Positions 31,315 to 40,149 are shown, numbered from the stretch's first letter. The stretch: DNA of 64,000 nt from Marmoricola sp. URHB0036 (GCF_000426045.1 NZ_AUEP01000004.1:310001-374000), one strand, 5' to 3'. Numbers and translations are program-made. Notes: a model not told the origin generated them from the sequence alone.

Positions 31315-33323
31315 CCGCCCTGGTTCTCCTTGTCGTGCTGGTAGTTGTCCCACGTGTTCTTCACCGTATTGGATGCCACGGCGTTGATGCCGGGTTCGTG
31401 CTGGTGTTCGGAGATCAGTGTCCTGACCTCCCCGTCGGTGAGGTCCCCCGGTGCCTTGAGGTGGCCGTTCTCGCGAGGCCAGTCGTCGTGGAGCGAGGTG
31501 CTGAACACGGTGGAGCCGTCCGGTCCCGCTTGCAGCTCGTTGGGCATTGAGGACGGCTGGGTGTCGCTCTCGGCATTGAGCACGGCGTACATCGCCTGGA
31601 TCTGGGTGGAGTGGCGGGCCGCCTCGTAGTTGTCGTTGCCCTCCGCCGCGGCGGCCTGCTCGGGCTCGCCGACGTAGCCGTCGATGACGCGGTCCTTGAT
31701 GTCTCCGAGCAGGTAGTCCCCGAGGGGAGCCGCCGGGCCGAGCTTGTCCATCGGGACGAAGTCGACCGGCAGGGTGAACAGCTCGGCCGTCTTCCGGCGG
31801 GCCTCGGCCTCGTCGGCGCCGTCCTTGACCATGCCGTGGGCCAGCTCGTCCTCGAGGAAGCCACGGAAGGCCGACGACGAGCCGATCTGGTCGACCAGGG
31901 GGTCGCCCGGCGTGTCCGGGTTGAACTCGGGATGGCCACCCGCGCGACCGTCCAGGGAGAGCTGGGCGCCGTTGTTCATCAGGTACTGGTTCAGCCGGGT
32001 GGCGTGGTCGCCGATGATCCTGGCTGCGGTGTCGTTGCCCCCGATGTGGTCGAGGACGGCGGTGAGGTCGTCCTTGCTCATCGTGGCGTGGAAGGGGGGC
32101 ACCGGGGGGTGGATCGGATAGGTCCCGTCGACCGACTGGTAGGCATCGGCGATGTAGGTGCCGACGATGCCACCGAGCTCCTCGTCGTAGTTGTCGTCGA
32201 GATCGTTGTCGGCGGCGTACTGGAGCGTCCAGGAGGAGATGTCCGCGGCGTTCTGCGCGCGCGGCTTGGTCGGGTCCATGGCCGAGTCGACGGTCGCGAT
32301 CCGGACCAGGTCGTCCATCGAGGAGGCGAGGTGGTCGGAGGTCAGCCGGTCGTGCATGAGGTACGACGCCAGCTCGTGGTCGAGCATGATCGCCTGCGCC
32401 GAGTCGGGGCTGTTGTCGCCGGCCTTGATCAGCTGGCGCAGGGCGTCGCCGTTGTCGTCGTTGAGGGTCTCGCCCCCGAAGGTGGCCGCGAGCCCGGTCA
32501 GCCCCTGGTGGCGCATCGGGTCGCCGGCCTCCCAGTCCATCAGCTCGTGACCGACGGTCTGGGTGAACTTCGGGCCGAGGACGGTGTTGTTCTTGTCGGC
32601 CGAGCGCAGCAGGATCGAGGCGACCACCCAGTCCTGGGCGATGCCCTTGCCCCAGTCCTCGGAGTCGACCCAGTCGTTGCTGGTGGCGCTGCCCAGCATG
32701 CCGGTCAGGCCGGACGCGACGCTCGACTGGAGATGGGCCAGGGCCTGCAGCTCGTCGCCGGGTGAGTCCGGCGGGCCGATGTTCTGCCAGTAGTTGGTGG
32801 TGGGCGGGTCGCCGGTCATGGCGGCCAGCTTCTCGATCAGCTCGCGGGCACCGTCGGTGCCCAGCTCGTCCAGGGTGGCGCTGGTGACCCACCGGTTGTC
32901 CTTGTAGGTGGCCATCATGTCGGCCAGCTTCTGGTAGCGCGCGCGATCGTCGGCGTCGTCGATGTCGAGGTCGTTGAGCTGCTTGCCGAGCTCGTGGCCG
33001 AGCCGGTCCTCGGCGTCGCTGAACGACCCGGAGCCGGTGTAGCTGGCGGAGCCTGTCCCCTTGGTGTCGAGCAGGGTCGCGAGGTCGATCAGCGTCTGCA
33101 GCTTGGGTCCCTGCTCGGTCAACCAGGAGGCGGCCTGGGCCGCGCGGGCTCCGTCCTGGAGCGACGGGAGTGCCACCGGGGTCCCCTGCGTCGCCCGTGA
33201 CCGCTGCAGGTCGATCGCGTGCGCGAGCGTGGTCAGCGACTTGCGGGCCGCGGTGAGCATCCCGATGTCGATGCTGACCGAGCCGCTGCCACCGCCACCG
33301 CCGCCGTCTGCCGCATAGTTCAC
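31311..33323 (-). CDS. Large hypothetical protein, coupled to a lipoprotein
   Basis: A 670-residue acidic protein that I do not recognise. It opens with a Gly-rich patch (ADGGGGGGSGSVSIDIGML) and a helical stretch (AARKSLTTLAHAIDLQRSRA) resembling the N-terminal helices of WXG100/LXG-type proteins, though no WXG is present. The rest is helical and Asp/Ala/Leu-rich with no signal peptide or membrane segment; it has few Cys and ends NTWDNYQHDKENQGG. A non-classical (type VII-like) export route is possible but unproven. The start is GTG 33323, 6 nt after TAGACC. It sits between rplA and rplJ, an interval that is variable among actinobacteria, and forms an operon with the lipoprotein. Confidence 0.65.
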   Translation of the reverse strand: MNYAADGGGGGGSGSVSIDIGMLTAARKSLTTLAHAIDLQRSRATQGTPVALPSLQDGARAAQAASWLTEQGPKLQTLIDLATLLDTKGTGSASYTGSGSFSDAEDRLGHELGKQLNDLDIDDADDRARYQKLADMMATYKDNRWVTSATLDELGTDGARELIEKLAAMTGDPPTTNYWQNIGPPDSPGDELQALAHLQSSVASGLTGMLGSATSNDWVDSEDWGKGIAQDWVVASILLRSADKNNTVLGPKFTQTVGHELMDWEAGDPMRHQGLTGLAATFGGETLNDDNGDALRQLIKAGDNSPDSAQAIMLDHELASYLMHDRLTSDHLASSMDDLVRIATVDSAMDPTKPRAQNAADISSWTLQYAADNDLDDNYDEELGGIVGTYIADAYQSVDGTYPIHPPVPPFHATMSKDDLTAVLDHIGGNDTAARIIGDHATRLNQYLMNNGAQLSLDGRAGGHPEFNPDTPGDPLVDQIGSSSAFRGFLEDELAHGMVKDGADEAEARRKTAELFTLPVDFVPMDKLGPAAPLGDYLLGDIKDRVIDGYVGEPEQAAAAEGNDNYEAARHSTQIQAMYAVLNAESDTQPSSMPNELQAGPDGSTVFSTSLHDDWPRENGHLKAPGDLTDGEVRTLISEHQHEPGINAVASNTVKNTWDNYQHDKENQGG

Positions 33324-33409
33324 GAGTGCGGTCTACCCGGACAGGAGACGGGGAAACCCGCCGAAATGCCCGACTTCCTGGAGAGCCTTCCGCGAGGCCG
33401 GGACGCGAA

Positions 33410-33439
33410 GGGGCCCGACGCCTCTCGGCGCCGGGCCCC
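33410..33439 (-). terminator. rplA terminator hairpin
   Basis: GGGGCCCG and its complement form an 8-bp outer stem with an inner GCC/GGC stem, about 30 bp after the rplA stop. No U-tract. Confidence 0.65.
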
Positions 33440-33467
33440 ATCGGGTCAGTCTCTGGACTGGCCAGGA

Positions 33468-34181
33468 TCAGGCGTCGTCCTCGGCCGCGACGTTGCGCGT
33501 GCGGTTGGGGTCGACCTGGACACCGGGGCCCATGGTCGTGGAGACGGTGATCTTCTTGATGTAGCGACCCTTGGAGCTGGCCGGCTTCAGCCGCAGCACC
33601 TCGTCGAGGGCGGCGGCGTAGTTCTCGGCGAGCTGGAGCTCGGAGAAGGACGCCTTGCCGATGATGAAGTGCAGGTTGGCGTGCCGGTCGACGCGGAACT
33701 CGATCTTGCCGCCCTTGATGTCCGAGACGGCCTTGGCGACGTCAGGGGTCACCGTGCCCGTCTTGGGGTTCGGCATCAGGCCACGGGGACCGAGGACGCG
33801 GCCGAGTCGGCCGACCTTGCCCATCATGTCGGGGGTCGCGACGACGGCGTCGAAGTCGATCCAGCCGCCGTTGACCTTCTCGATCAGCTCGTCGCCACCG
33901 ACGATGTCGGCGCCGGCCTCACGGGCGGCCTCGGCCTTGTCGCCGTTGGCGAACACCAGGACGCGAGCGGTCTTGCCGGTGCCGTGGGGCAGGTTGACGG
34001 TGCCACGCACCATCTGGTCGGCCTTGCGGGGGTCGACCCCGAGGCGCATGGCCACGTCGACGGTCTCGTCGAACTTCTTCTTGGCGCCGCCCTTGGCGAT
34101 CTTGATGGCGGCCAGCGGGGCGTGGAGCTCGTCCTGGTCGAACGTCTCCGCGGTCGCGCGGTAGGTCTTGCTGCGCTGCAT
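33468..34181 (-). CDS. rplA: 50S ribosomal protein L1
   Basis: A 237-residue L1 stalk protein. Signatures are [20 protein letters not shown], the [15 protein letters not shown] motif and [22 protein letters not shown] 34181 (MQRSKTYR) has GAGGAAAAG upstream. It lies 71 bp after rplK and ends in a hairpin, closing the nusG-rplK-rplA unit before the accessory pair. Confidence 0.99.
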   Translation of the reverse strand: MQRSKTYRATAETFDQDELHAPLAAIKIAKGGAKKKFDETVDVAMRLGVDPRKADQMVRGTVNLPHGTGKTARVLVFANGDKAEAAREAGADIVGGDELIEKVNGGWIDFDAVVATPDMMGKVGRLGRVLGPRGLMPNPKTGTVTPDVAKAVSDIKGGKIEFRVDRHANLHFIIGKASFSELQLAENYAAALDEVLRLKPASSKGRYIKKITVSTTMGPGVQVDPNRTRNVAAEDDA

Positions 34182-34252
34182 GTCTTTTCCTCTGTTCCTT
34201 CGAAAAGTTGTGGTCGATGTGAGCCAGCGCGGCTCTGCCACAGTGACGTTGT

Positions 34253-34681
34253 TCAGTCGGTCGTGATGCCCATCGAGCGGGCAGTGCCCTCGACGATCTT
34301 CATCGCGGCCTCGAGGTCGTTGGCGTTCAGGTCGGGCAGCTTGGTGGTGGCGATCTCGCGCACCTGGTCCTTGGTCAGCTTGCCGACCTTGTCCTTCTGC
34401 GGGACCCCGGAACCCTTGGCGACGCCGGCAGCCTTCTTGATCAGCTCGGCGGCCGGAGGGGTCTTGGTGATGAACGTGAACGACCGGTCCTCGTAGATGG
34501 TGATCTCGACGGGGATGACGTTGCCGCGCATGGCTTCGGTCTGGGCGTTGTAGGCCTTGCAGAAGTCCATGATGTTGACGCCGTGGGGACCGAGGGCGGT
34601 ACCGACGGGCGGTGCCGGCGTCGCGGCACCGGCCTGGAGCTGCACCTTGACCAGCGCAGCGATCTTCTTCTTGGGAGGCAT
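34253..34681 (-). CDS. rplK: 50S ribosomal protein L11
   Basis: A 142-residue protein of the GTPase-associated centre. The N-terminal domain shows [20 protein letters not shown] with [15 protein letters not shown]; the C-terminal rRNA-binding domain shows the loop [23 protein letters not shown] 34681 follows AAAAAGGA. A repeat lies in the 198-bp gap to nusG. Confidence 0.99.
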   Translation of the reverse strand: MPPKKKIAALVKVQLQAGAATPAPPVGTALGPHGVNIMDFCKAYNAQTEAMRGNVIPVEITIYEDRSFTFITKTPPAAELIKKAAGVAKGSGVPQKDKVGKLTKDQVREIATTKLPDLNANDLEAAMKIVEGTARSMGITTD

Positions 34682-34776
34682 TCCTTTTTCTCTCTCTCGT
34701 GGTCATGACGGGGCTGGTGCCCCTGCCACATGTGCTCTTGAACTGCCCCGATGCGGCGTCGTATTCCGTCTCACCG

Positions 34777-34838
34777 GGTTTCGAGACGCTCCCCCGCACT
34801 CTCTCGCTTCGCTCGAGTGTGCGTGTCGCTCCTCAACC
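34777..34838. repeat. Palindromic repeat, family B, copy 2 (nusG-rplK gap)
   Basis: It shares the ends GGTTTCGAGACGCTC and GCTCCTCAACC with the element inside the oxidase gene, but carries about 25 bp more in the middle, which forms its own hairpin (CTCTCGCTTCGCTCGAG region flanked by CGCAC and GTGCG). It lies in the leader between nusG and rplK, where it may affect expression of the ribosomal genes. Confidence 0.65.
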
Positions 34839-34879
34839 TTTTCGGCCTTTCGGATCCTCGCAAGCTCGGATCCTGGGCC

Positions 34880-35878
34880 TCAAACCTTCTGGATCTGGGT
34901 GAAGCTCAGCTCGACCGGGGTCTCCCGGCCGAAGATCTCGACGAGGGCCTTGACCCTCTGCGCCTCGGCGTTGATCTCGGTGATCGTCGCGTGCAGCGTG
35001 GCGAACGGGCCGTCGACCACCATGACCGAGTCGGAGACGTCGAAGTCTGCGACCGCGACCTGCTGGCGCGAGGCTGCCTTGGCGGGGGCCCCACCCTCGG
35101 ACTCGGGCGTCGCGGCGGCCTCGACCTGCGCCTGGACGGCGGGGGCGAGCATGTTCTCGACCTCCTCGAGGCTCAGCGGCACCGGCTGGTGGCTGTGCCC
35201 GACGAAGCCGGTCACCGACGGCGTGTGGCGTACGGCGGACCACGACTCGTCGGTCAGGTCCATCCGCACCAGCACGTAGCCGGGGAGGACGGTGCGCTTG
35301 ACCAGCTTGCGCTGGCCGTTCTTGATCTCGGCGACCTCTTCGGTCGGCACGATCACCTCGTGGATGAAGTGCTCCATGTTCAGCGAGGTGATGCGGTTCT
35401 CGAGGTTGGCCTTCACCCTGTTCTCCATGCCGGAGTAGGTGTGCACGACGAACCAGTCGCCCTCCTTCTCGCGCAGGGCGGTCCGGAACTCCTCCATGGG
35501 GTCGGCCGCAGGCGTCTCGGCAGGTTCATCCGCAGGCTCATCGGCGGGCTCGTCGACCGGGGTCCCGTCAGCCGGAGTCCCGTCAGCCGGAGCCTCGTCA
35601 GCCGGGGCCTCGTCCGTCGACTCCTCGGTAGGGGCAACCTCGGCGACCGGCTCCTCGGTCTCAGGCTCGGCTGGCTCGTCGGCCGGGTCGGTCAGGTCGT
35701 CGAGGTCCTCGGAGAGCTCCACGGACTCCGCGGAGAGCGGCGCGGCCACGGTCTCGCCGGTCTCGGGGTCGGTGAGGACCTCTTCGGTCGACTCGATCGA
35801 GTCGGTCGAGTCGGTCGACTCCTCGGCGGGCTGTTCCCCCGCCTGGTCGACCGGCTGCTCGTCGTACTGCTCAGACAC
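34880..35878 (-). CDS. nusG: Transcription termination/antitermination protein NusG with acidic extension
   Basis: 332 residues against about 180 for E. coli NusG. The NGN domain begins near residue 138 ([20 protein letters not shown]) and contains [17 protein letters not shown] and TPSVTGFVG. The KOW domain (about 275-332) has [17 protein letters not shown] and [17 protein letters not shown]. The first 125 residues are acidic and repetitive ([22 protein letters not shown]), and a 25-residue Ala/Glu insert separates NGN from KOW. Actinobacterial NusG proteins often carry acidic N-termini; this one is long. The start is GTG 35878. It binds RNA polymerase and couples it to ribosomes or Rho. Confidence 0.97.
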   Translation of the reverse strand: MSEQYDEQPVDQAGEQPAEESTDSTDSIESTEEVLTDPETGETVAAPLSAESVELSEDLDDLTDPADEPAEPETEEPVAEVAPTEESTDEAPADEAPADGTPADGTPVDEPADEPADEPAETPAADPMEEFRTALREKEGDWFVVHTYSGMENRVKANLENRITSLNMEHFIHEVIVPTEEVAEIKNGQRKLVKRTVLPGYVLVRMDLTDESWSAVRHTPSVTGFVGHSHQPVPLSLEEVENMLAPAVQAQVEAAATPESEGGAPAKAASRQQVAVADFDVSDSVMVVDGPFATLHATITEINAEAQRVKALVEIFGRETPVELSFTQIQKV

Positions 35879-35941
35879 GATTACTCCGTCATCTCGTCTT
35901 GCTCAAAAGGTCCTGGTCGTGCCCGTCCCGGGCACCGGGTG

Positions 35942-36172
35942 CTACTTGCCGCCGAAGAGTGCGAACACGGCCTTGCCGAAGCCGAGGTCGAGCAGTGACA
36001 CGTAGGCGATCATCGCGGTCACGAAGACCAGCACCACGATCAGGTAGGTGACCAGCTGCTGCTGCGTCGGCCACACCACCTTGCGCAGCTCGGCGACGAT
36101 CTGGCGGTAGAACGTGACCGGGCTGGTGCGCTCGCGGCCCTTGCCCGAGCGGACCGGTGACCTGTCCGACAC
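35942..36172 (-). CDS. secE: Preprotein translocase subunit SecE
   Basis: A 76-residue single-span SecE that clamps SecY. The conserved amphipathic part is FYRQIVAELRKVVWPTQQQL, followed by one membrane helix (TYLIVVLVFVTAMIAYVSLL). I chose GTG 36172 (VSDRSPVRSG) because GGAAGTGGG lies about 7 nt upstream; the GTG at 36184 is the alternative. It lies between tRNA-Trp and nusG, the standard order. Confidence 0.95.
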   Translation of the reverse strand: MSDRSPVRSGKGRERTSPVTFYRQIVAELRKVVWPTQQQLVTYLIVVLVFVTAMIAYVSLLDLGFGKAVFALFGGK

Positions 36173-36231
36173 GCTGTTACCCACTTCCGGTTGTCTGCTG
36201 ACTGCGGTGCTGTCGCACCTGGCGACTCTCG

Positions 36232-36304
36232 CAGGGCACGAGGGACTTGAACCCCCAACCTTCGGTTTTGGAGACCGATGCTCTGCCAGTTGAGCTAGTG
36301 CCCT
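36232..36304 (-). tRNA. tRNA-Trp (anticodon CCA)
   Basis: 73 nt forming a full cloverleaf: acceptor AGGGCAC paired with GTGCCCT, D-arm GCTCAACTGGCAGAGC, anticodon loop CTCCAAA with CCA, T-arm GGGGGTTCAAGTCCCTC and discriminator G. Its place just before secE is conserved in actinobacteria. The CCA end is not encoded. Confidence 0.97.
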
Positions 36305-36354
36305 ACGGTGCATTCCGGGCACGCCAAAACAATGGCCGGAATCACCAAACGGTG

Positions 36355-36384
36355 AGTCTACGGGGAGGCTCCCGGCAAAGTCGA
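36355..36384 (-). promoter_or_regulatory. Candidate tRNA-Trp promoter
   Basis: TCGACT (36384-36379), an 18-nt spacer and TAGACT (36360-36355), about 50 nt before the tRNA 5' end. Confidence 0.45.
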
Positions 36385-36440
36385 ACCGGCGAGTCGGACA
36401 CCGCTGATCGCCCCCGACCAGCCTCTGCGAACATGGAACC

Positions 36441-37733
36441 GTGACCGAGCAGACCCAGCAGACCCGCACCCTGGCCGACCGCTCCCCCGAGGAGATCGAG
36501 GCGTTCCTGACCGAGCAGCAGGGCGCCTACGAGACCCTCAAGGAGCGCGGCCACAAGCTCGACCTCACGCGGGGCAAGCCGTCGACGGCCCAGCTCGACC
36601 TCTCCGACGAGCTGCTGCGGCTGCCCACCAGCGTCAAGGACGCCGCCGGCGTGGACGTCCGCAACTACGGCGGGCTCGAGGGCATCCGTGACCTGCGAGC
36701 GATGTTCGCCGAGCTGTTGTGGGTTGAGCCCGAGCAGGTCGTCGCCGGCGGCAACTCCAGCCTGGTGATGATGCGCGAGGTGCTCACCGACCTGTGGCTG
36801 AAGGGTGGTGTGGACAGCGAGCGCCCCTGGGGCCAGGAGGAGAAGGTCACCTTCATCTGCCCGGTCCCCGGCTACGACCGTCACTTCACGCTGCTGAGCT
36901 GGTTCGGGATCGAGATGGTCACGGTCCCGATGAACGACGACGGCCCGGACCCCGAGGCCGTCGCCCGGCTGGCCGGCTCCGACCCGAGCATCAAGGGCAT
37001 CTGGATCGTCCCGACGTACGCCAACCCCAGCGGCTCGGTCGTCTCCCAGGAGGTGGCGGCCCGGCTCACCTCGATGGAGACGGCGGCGCCCGACTTCAAG
37101 ATCTTCTGGGACAACGCCTACGCCTTCCACCACCTGACCGAGGACGAGGCCAAGAGCGCGGACGTGCTCACCCTGGCGGCGGCCGCGGGCCACCCGCACC
37201 GGCCGATCATGTTCGCCTCGACCTCCAAGATCACCTACGCCGGTGCCGGGGTGGCCTTCATCGGTGGTTCGGCGGAGACGGTGCAGTGGTACATCGGCCA
37301 CCTGAGCAAGGGGGCCATCGGTCCCGACAAGCTCAACCAGCTGCGGCACCTGGAGTTCTTCGGTACGCCGCAGGGCGTGCGCGACCACATGACCCGGCAC
37401 CGCGAGATCATCGCGCCGAAGTTCGCCGAGGTGGAGCGCATCCTCATCGAGCGGCTCGGTGGGCTCGGGATCGCCGAGTGGACCCACCCGACCGGCGGCT
37501 ACTTCGTCAGCCTCGACGTGCTCGACGGCACCGCCGGGCGCGTCGTACAGCTCGCCAAGGACGCCGGCATCGCACTCACCCCGGCCGGCTCGTCCTTCCC
37601 GAACGGCGACGACCCGCGCGACCGCAACATCCGGCTCGCACCGACCTTCCCCGAGCTGCCGGAGGTCACGGCGGCGATGGAGGCAGTCGTGACCTGCGTG
37701 CTGCTGGCTGCCGCCGAGAAGTTGGCTGGCTGA
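36441..37733 (+). CDS. Aspartate aminotransferase (AspT-like, PLP fold type I)
   Basis: A 430-residue PLP enzyme of the subgroup that includes Corynebacterium glutamicum AspT, which interconverts aspartate and 2-oxoglutarate with oxaloacetate and glutamate. Visible motifs are KLDLTRGKPSTAQLDLSDEL near the start, VAGGNSSLVMM, PGYDRHF, PTYANPSG, the WDNAYAFHHL strand with the PLP-contacting Asp, and the Schiff-base Lys in ASTSKITYAGAG. Length fits. The start is GTG 36441, 6 nt after GAACAT (a weak leaderless pattern). The adenosine-deaminase-like gene follows after 8 bp, so they are co-transcribed. Confidence 0.85.
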   Translation: MTEQTQQTRTLADRSPEEIEAFLTEQQGAYETLKERGHKLDLTRGKPSTAQLDLSDELLRLPTSVKDAAGVDVRNYGGLEGIRDLRAMFAELLWVEPEQVVAGGNSSLVMMREVLTDLWLKGGVDSERPWGQEEKVTFICPVPGYDRHFTLLSWFGIEMVTVPMNDDGPDPEAVARLAGSDPSIKGIWIVPTYANPSGSVVSQEVAARLTSMETAAPDFKIFWDNAYAFHHLTEDEAKSADVLTLAAAAGHPHRPIMFASTSKITYAGAGVAFIGGSAETVQWYIGHLSKGAIGPDKLNQLRHLEFFGTPQGVRDHMTRHREIIAPKFAEVERILIERLGGLGIAEWTHPTGGYFVSLDVLDGTAGRVVQLAKDAGIALTPAGSSFPNGDDPRDRNIRLAPTFPELPEVTAAMEAVVTCVLLAAAEKLAG

Positions 37734-37741
37734 CAACGGCA

Positions 37742-38815
37742 GTGAGCGTCCCTGTGGACCGCAACCGTGACGAGGGCGAGGCCCGAGAGTCCGCGGTTCG
37801 CTCGCTCGCAGAGCTCCCCAAGGCGCATCTGCACCTCCACTTCACCGGCTCCATGCGGCACGCGACCCTGCTCGAGCTGGCCGAGCGCGACGGGCACCAC
37901 CTGCCGGACGCGCTGGTCGAGGACTGGCCGCCGACCCTCTCGGCTGCCGACGAGAAGGGCTGGTTCCGGTTCCAGCGGCTCTACGACGTGGCCCGGTCGG
38001 TGCTCCGCACCGAGGACGACGTACGCCGCCTGGTGCACGAGGCGGCCGAGGACGACCGTCGCGACGGCGGCCGGTGGCTCGAGATCCAGGTCGACCCGAG
38101 CGGGTACGCCGCCAAGTTCGGTGGCATCACGGCGTTCACCGACCTCGTCCTCGACGCCGTCCGCGAGGCGTCGCGCGACGTCGGCATCGGGATGGCGGTG
38201 GTCATCGCCGCCAACCGCACCCGGCACCCCATGGATGCACGGACGCTGGCCCGGCTGGCGGCGCAGTACGCCGACCGCGGAGTGGTGGGGTTCGGGCTCT
38301 CCAACGACGAGAGGCGCGGATCGACCCGTGACTTCGCCCCGGCCTTCCGGATCGCCGAGCGGGCCGGGCTGCTGCTCGACCCGCACGGCGGCGAGCTGCT
38401 CGGGCCCGAGTCGATCCGGGTCTGTGTCGAGGACCTGCACGCCCAGCGGCTGGGACACGGCGTCCGGGCCGCCGAGGACCCTGACCTGCTCGACCTGATC
38501 GTCTCGCGCGGGATCGCGCTCGAGGTGTGCCCGGTCTCCAACGTCGCGCTCGGCGTCTACACCGACCTCAGCTCGGTGCCGCTCCCGGACCTGATGGCCG
38601 CCGGGGCGACCATCGCGCTGGGGGCCGACGACCCGCTGCTGTTCGGTTCCCAGCTGGCCGGCCAGTACGCCACGATGCGCGCCGCCCACGACCTCACCGA
38701 CACCCAGCTGGCCGATCTGGCACGCTCGTCCTTCCAGGCGTCCCGGGCTCCGGAGACGGACAAGCAGCGCTGGCTGGGCGAGATCGACGAGTGGTTGGGG
38801 AGAATGGCGCCATGA
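37742..38815 (+). CDS. Adenosine-deaminase-like amidohydrolase
   Basis: 357 residues of the adenosine deaminase family (zinc TIM barrel). Expected catalytic residues are present: HLHLH near residue 30 (two metal His), DPHGGE (His and catalytic Glu), RLGHGV and GADDP (metal and general-base Asp). Two substrate-side positions differ from true adenosine deaminases: the Asp after the first HxH (HLD/EG) is Thr in HFTGS, and the usual GDE is NDE in LSNDERRG. The substrate may therefore not be adenosine. The GTG at 37742 is inferred from position after the aminotransferase stop. Its stop overlaps the ATG of the DUF4190 gene (ATGA). Confidence 0.75.
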   Translation: MSVPVDRNRDEGEARESAVRSLAELPKAHLHLHFTGSMRHATLLELAERDGHHLPDALVEDWPPTLSAADEKGWFRFQRLYDVARSVLRTEDDVRRLVHEAAEDDRRDGGRWLEIQVDPSGYAAKFGGITAFTDLVLDAVREASRDVGIGMAVVIAANRTRHPMDARTLARLAAQYADRGVVGFGLSNDERRGSTRDFAPAFRIAERAGLLLDPHGGELLGPESIRVCVEDLHAQRLGHGVRAAEDPDLLDLIVSRGIALEVCPVSNVALGVYTDLSSVPLPDLMAAGATIALGADDPLLFGSQLAGQYATMRAAHDLTDTQLADLARSSFQASRAPETDKQRWLGEIDEWLGRMAP

Positions 38816-39525
38816 GCACCTATCCGGGCGAAGACCCGCAGCAGCCGGCGGGGCAGCAACCCGACGCCCAGCAGCCGGACGGGGCCGACCTCGACGACGG
38901 GACCGAGCTCACCCAGCCGGTCGGCTACTGGGAGCGCCAGGCTGCCGAGCAGGCACGCCAGCAGACCCAGCAGGGCGACCCCGATCCGTCCGCAGCGCAG
39001 GGCGGCGCGGTGTTCAACCCCACGACAGCGCCCTACGAGCAAGCTCCCTACCAGCAGGCCCCCTACGGCCAGCAGCCGTACCCGCCCTACGCGCAGCAGA
39101 CCTACGGGCAGCCCTACCAGGGCCAGCCGACCTACGGGCCTCCGCCGCCGTACGGCTACCCGCCGCCACCGAATGCCGGACCGCCGCACCCCGGGTTCGG
39201 GCCGTACGGCGCCTTCTCCCCCGCCCGCTCCAACCACCCCCAGGCGACCCTGTCGATGGTGCTCGGGATCGCCGGTCTGGTCTTCGGCTTCCTGGCCTGC
39301 GGCATCGGCTTCCTCGCCGCGCCGTTCGCGTGGGCGCTCGGCCGCAACGCCCTGACGGAGATCCGGGCCTCACGGGGGCAGCTGGGTGGTGAGGGTACGG
39401 CGAAGGCCGGCATGGTCATGGGCATCATCGGCACGGTGCTGCTCGCCCTGGTCCTGCTCGGCCTGGTGATCCTCGCCATCCTGCTCGCCATCACGGACAA
39501 CACCTCGACCGGGAGCAGCATCTAG
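38812..39525 (+). CDS. DUF4190 membrane protein with Pro/Gln/Tyr-rich N-terminus
   Basis: 237 residues. The first 145 are cytoplasmic and low in complexity, with repeats of the type QAPYGQQPYPPY and PPPPYGYPPPP. Two membrane helices follow (ATLSMVLGIAGLVFGFLAC... and VMGIIGTVLLALVLLGLVI) with the DUF4190 linker ALGRNALTEIRAS and GEGTAKAGMVMG between. Such proteins are common in actinobacteria and their role is unknown. ATG 38812 overlaps the preceding stop by 4 bp. Only 12 bp separate it from the convergent TMEM175-type gene, so the two transcripts must overlap at their ends. Confidence 0.8.
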   Translation: MSTYPGEDPQQPAGQQPDAQQPDGADLDDGTELTQPVGYWERQAAEQARQQTQQGDPDPSAAQGGAVFNPTTAPYEQAPYQQAPYGQQPYPPYAQQTYGQPYQGQPTYGPPPPYGYPPPPNAGPPHPGFGPYGAFSPARSNHPQATLSMVLGIAGLVFGFLACGIGFLAAPFAWALGRNALTEIRASRGQLGGEGTAKAGMVMGIIGTVLLALVLLGLVILAILLAITDNTSTGSSI

Positions 39526-39537
39526 CCGGCTGAGCCG

Positions 39538-40149
39538 TCAGGCCCGGAACGGCAACCGCGGCGAGACCACGAAGAACAGCTGGGCCGCGCCCAGCGCCAC
39601 GATGCTCCACTGTGGACTGGCCAGGGAGACGAGGGCCGCTGCGGCGTACATGCCCTGGGCCAGCACGAGGCGACGACGGACCAGGGTGATCGACTCGCGG
39701 TCGTCCACCATCCCGGCCCGCTGCACGTGCCACAGCTGCCAGGCGAGGGTGGCCCCCAACCCGGCCAGGTTCGCCCAGTAGAGCCCCACGGCAACGGCCA
39801 GGTCCACGTGCTCGGCCAACGTCGAGGCCGAGAACGGGAGCGTCGAGACGAAGAACAGATAGAGCACGCAGATCCAGGCGAGCGTCCGGTCCGACCTGGT
39901 GCAGCGGTCCAGGAATGTGTGCTCGGCCAGCCAGAAGGTGCCCAGCATGGTGAAGCTCAACAGGAACGCCGCGAACTACGGGCCCAACCCGATCAGCTGA
40001 GACCAGAGCTCGTGATCATCGTTCGCCCGGCTCTCGGGCAGCCGGAGATCGAGGACGAGCAGGGTCATGGCGATCGCGAAGACACCGTCGGTCAAGGCCC
40101 TGAGACGCTCGACGCTGCGGCCCGACAGCTCGTTGTACTGCGTGCTCAC
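39538..40149 (-). pseudogene. TMEM175/DUF1211-family channel gene broken by an in-frame amber codon
   Basis: Both halves of a small TMEM175-type (DUF1211) potassium-channel protein are present in one frame. The first ends ...WSQLIGLGP; the second resumes FAAFLLSFTMLGTFWLAEH. They are separated by a single TAG (39978-39976) where a sense codon, probably Lys AAG, is expected. The pore signature is RLRALTDGVFAIAMTLLVLD; the second half has TLPFSASTLAEH and ends VSPRLPFRA. The other residues look well conserved, so the stop is recent, or read through, or an assembly error. The start is uncertain: GTG 40149 or GTG 40191. It is the last gene before the divergent murB unit on this strand. Confidence 0.75.

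Noticed and set aside
29840-31344. Plus-strand open frames opposite rplJ
   Set aside because: Their composition mirrors the Glu/Ala-rich minus-strand codons and they lack any start signal or motif.
34880-35500. The acidic NusG N-terminus as a separate gene or fusion
   Set aside because: It is one uninterrupted frame with the GTG start in the expected place after secE, and acidic NusG extensions are common in actinobacteria.
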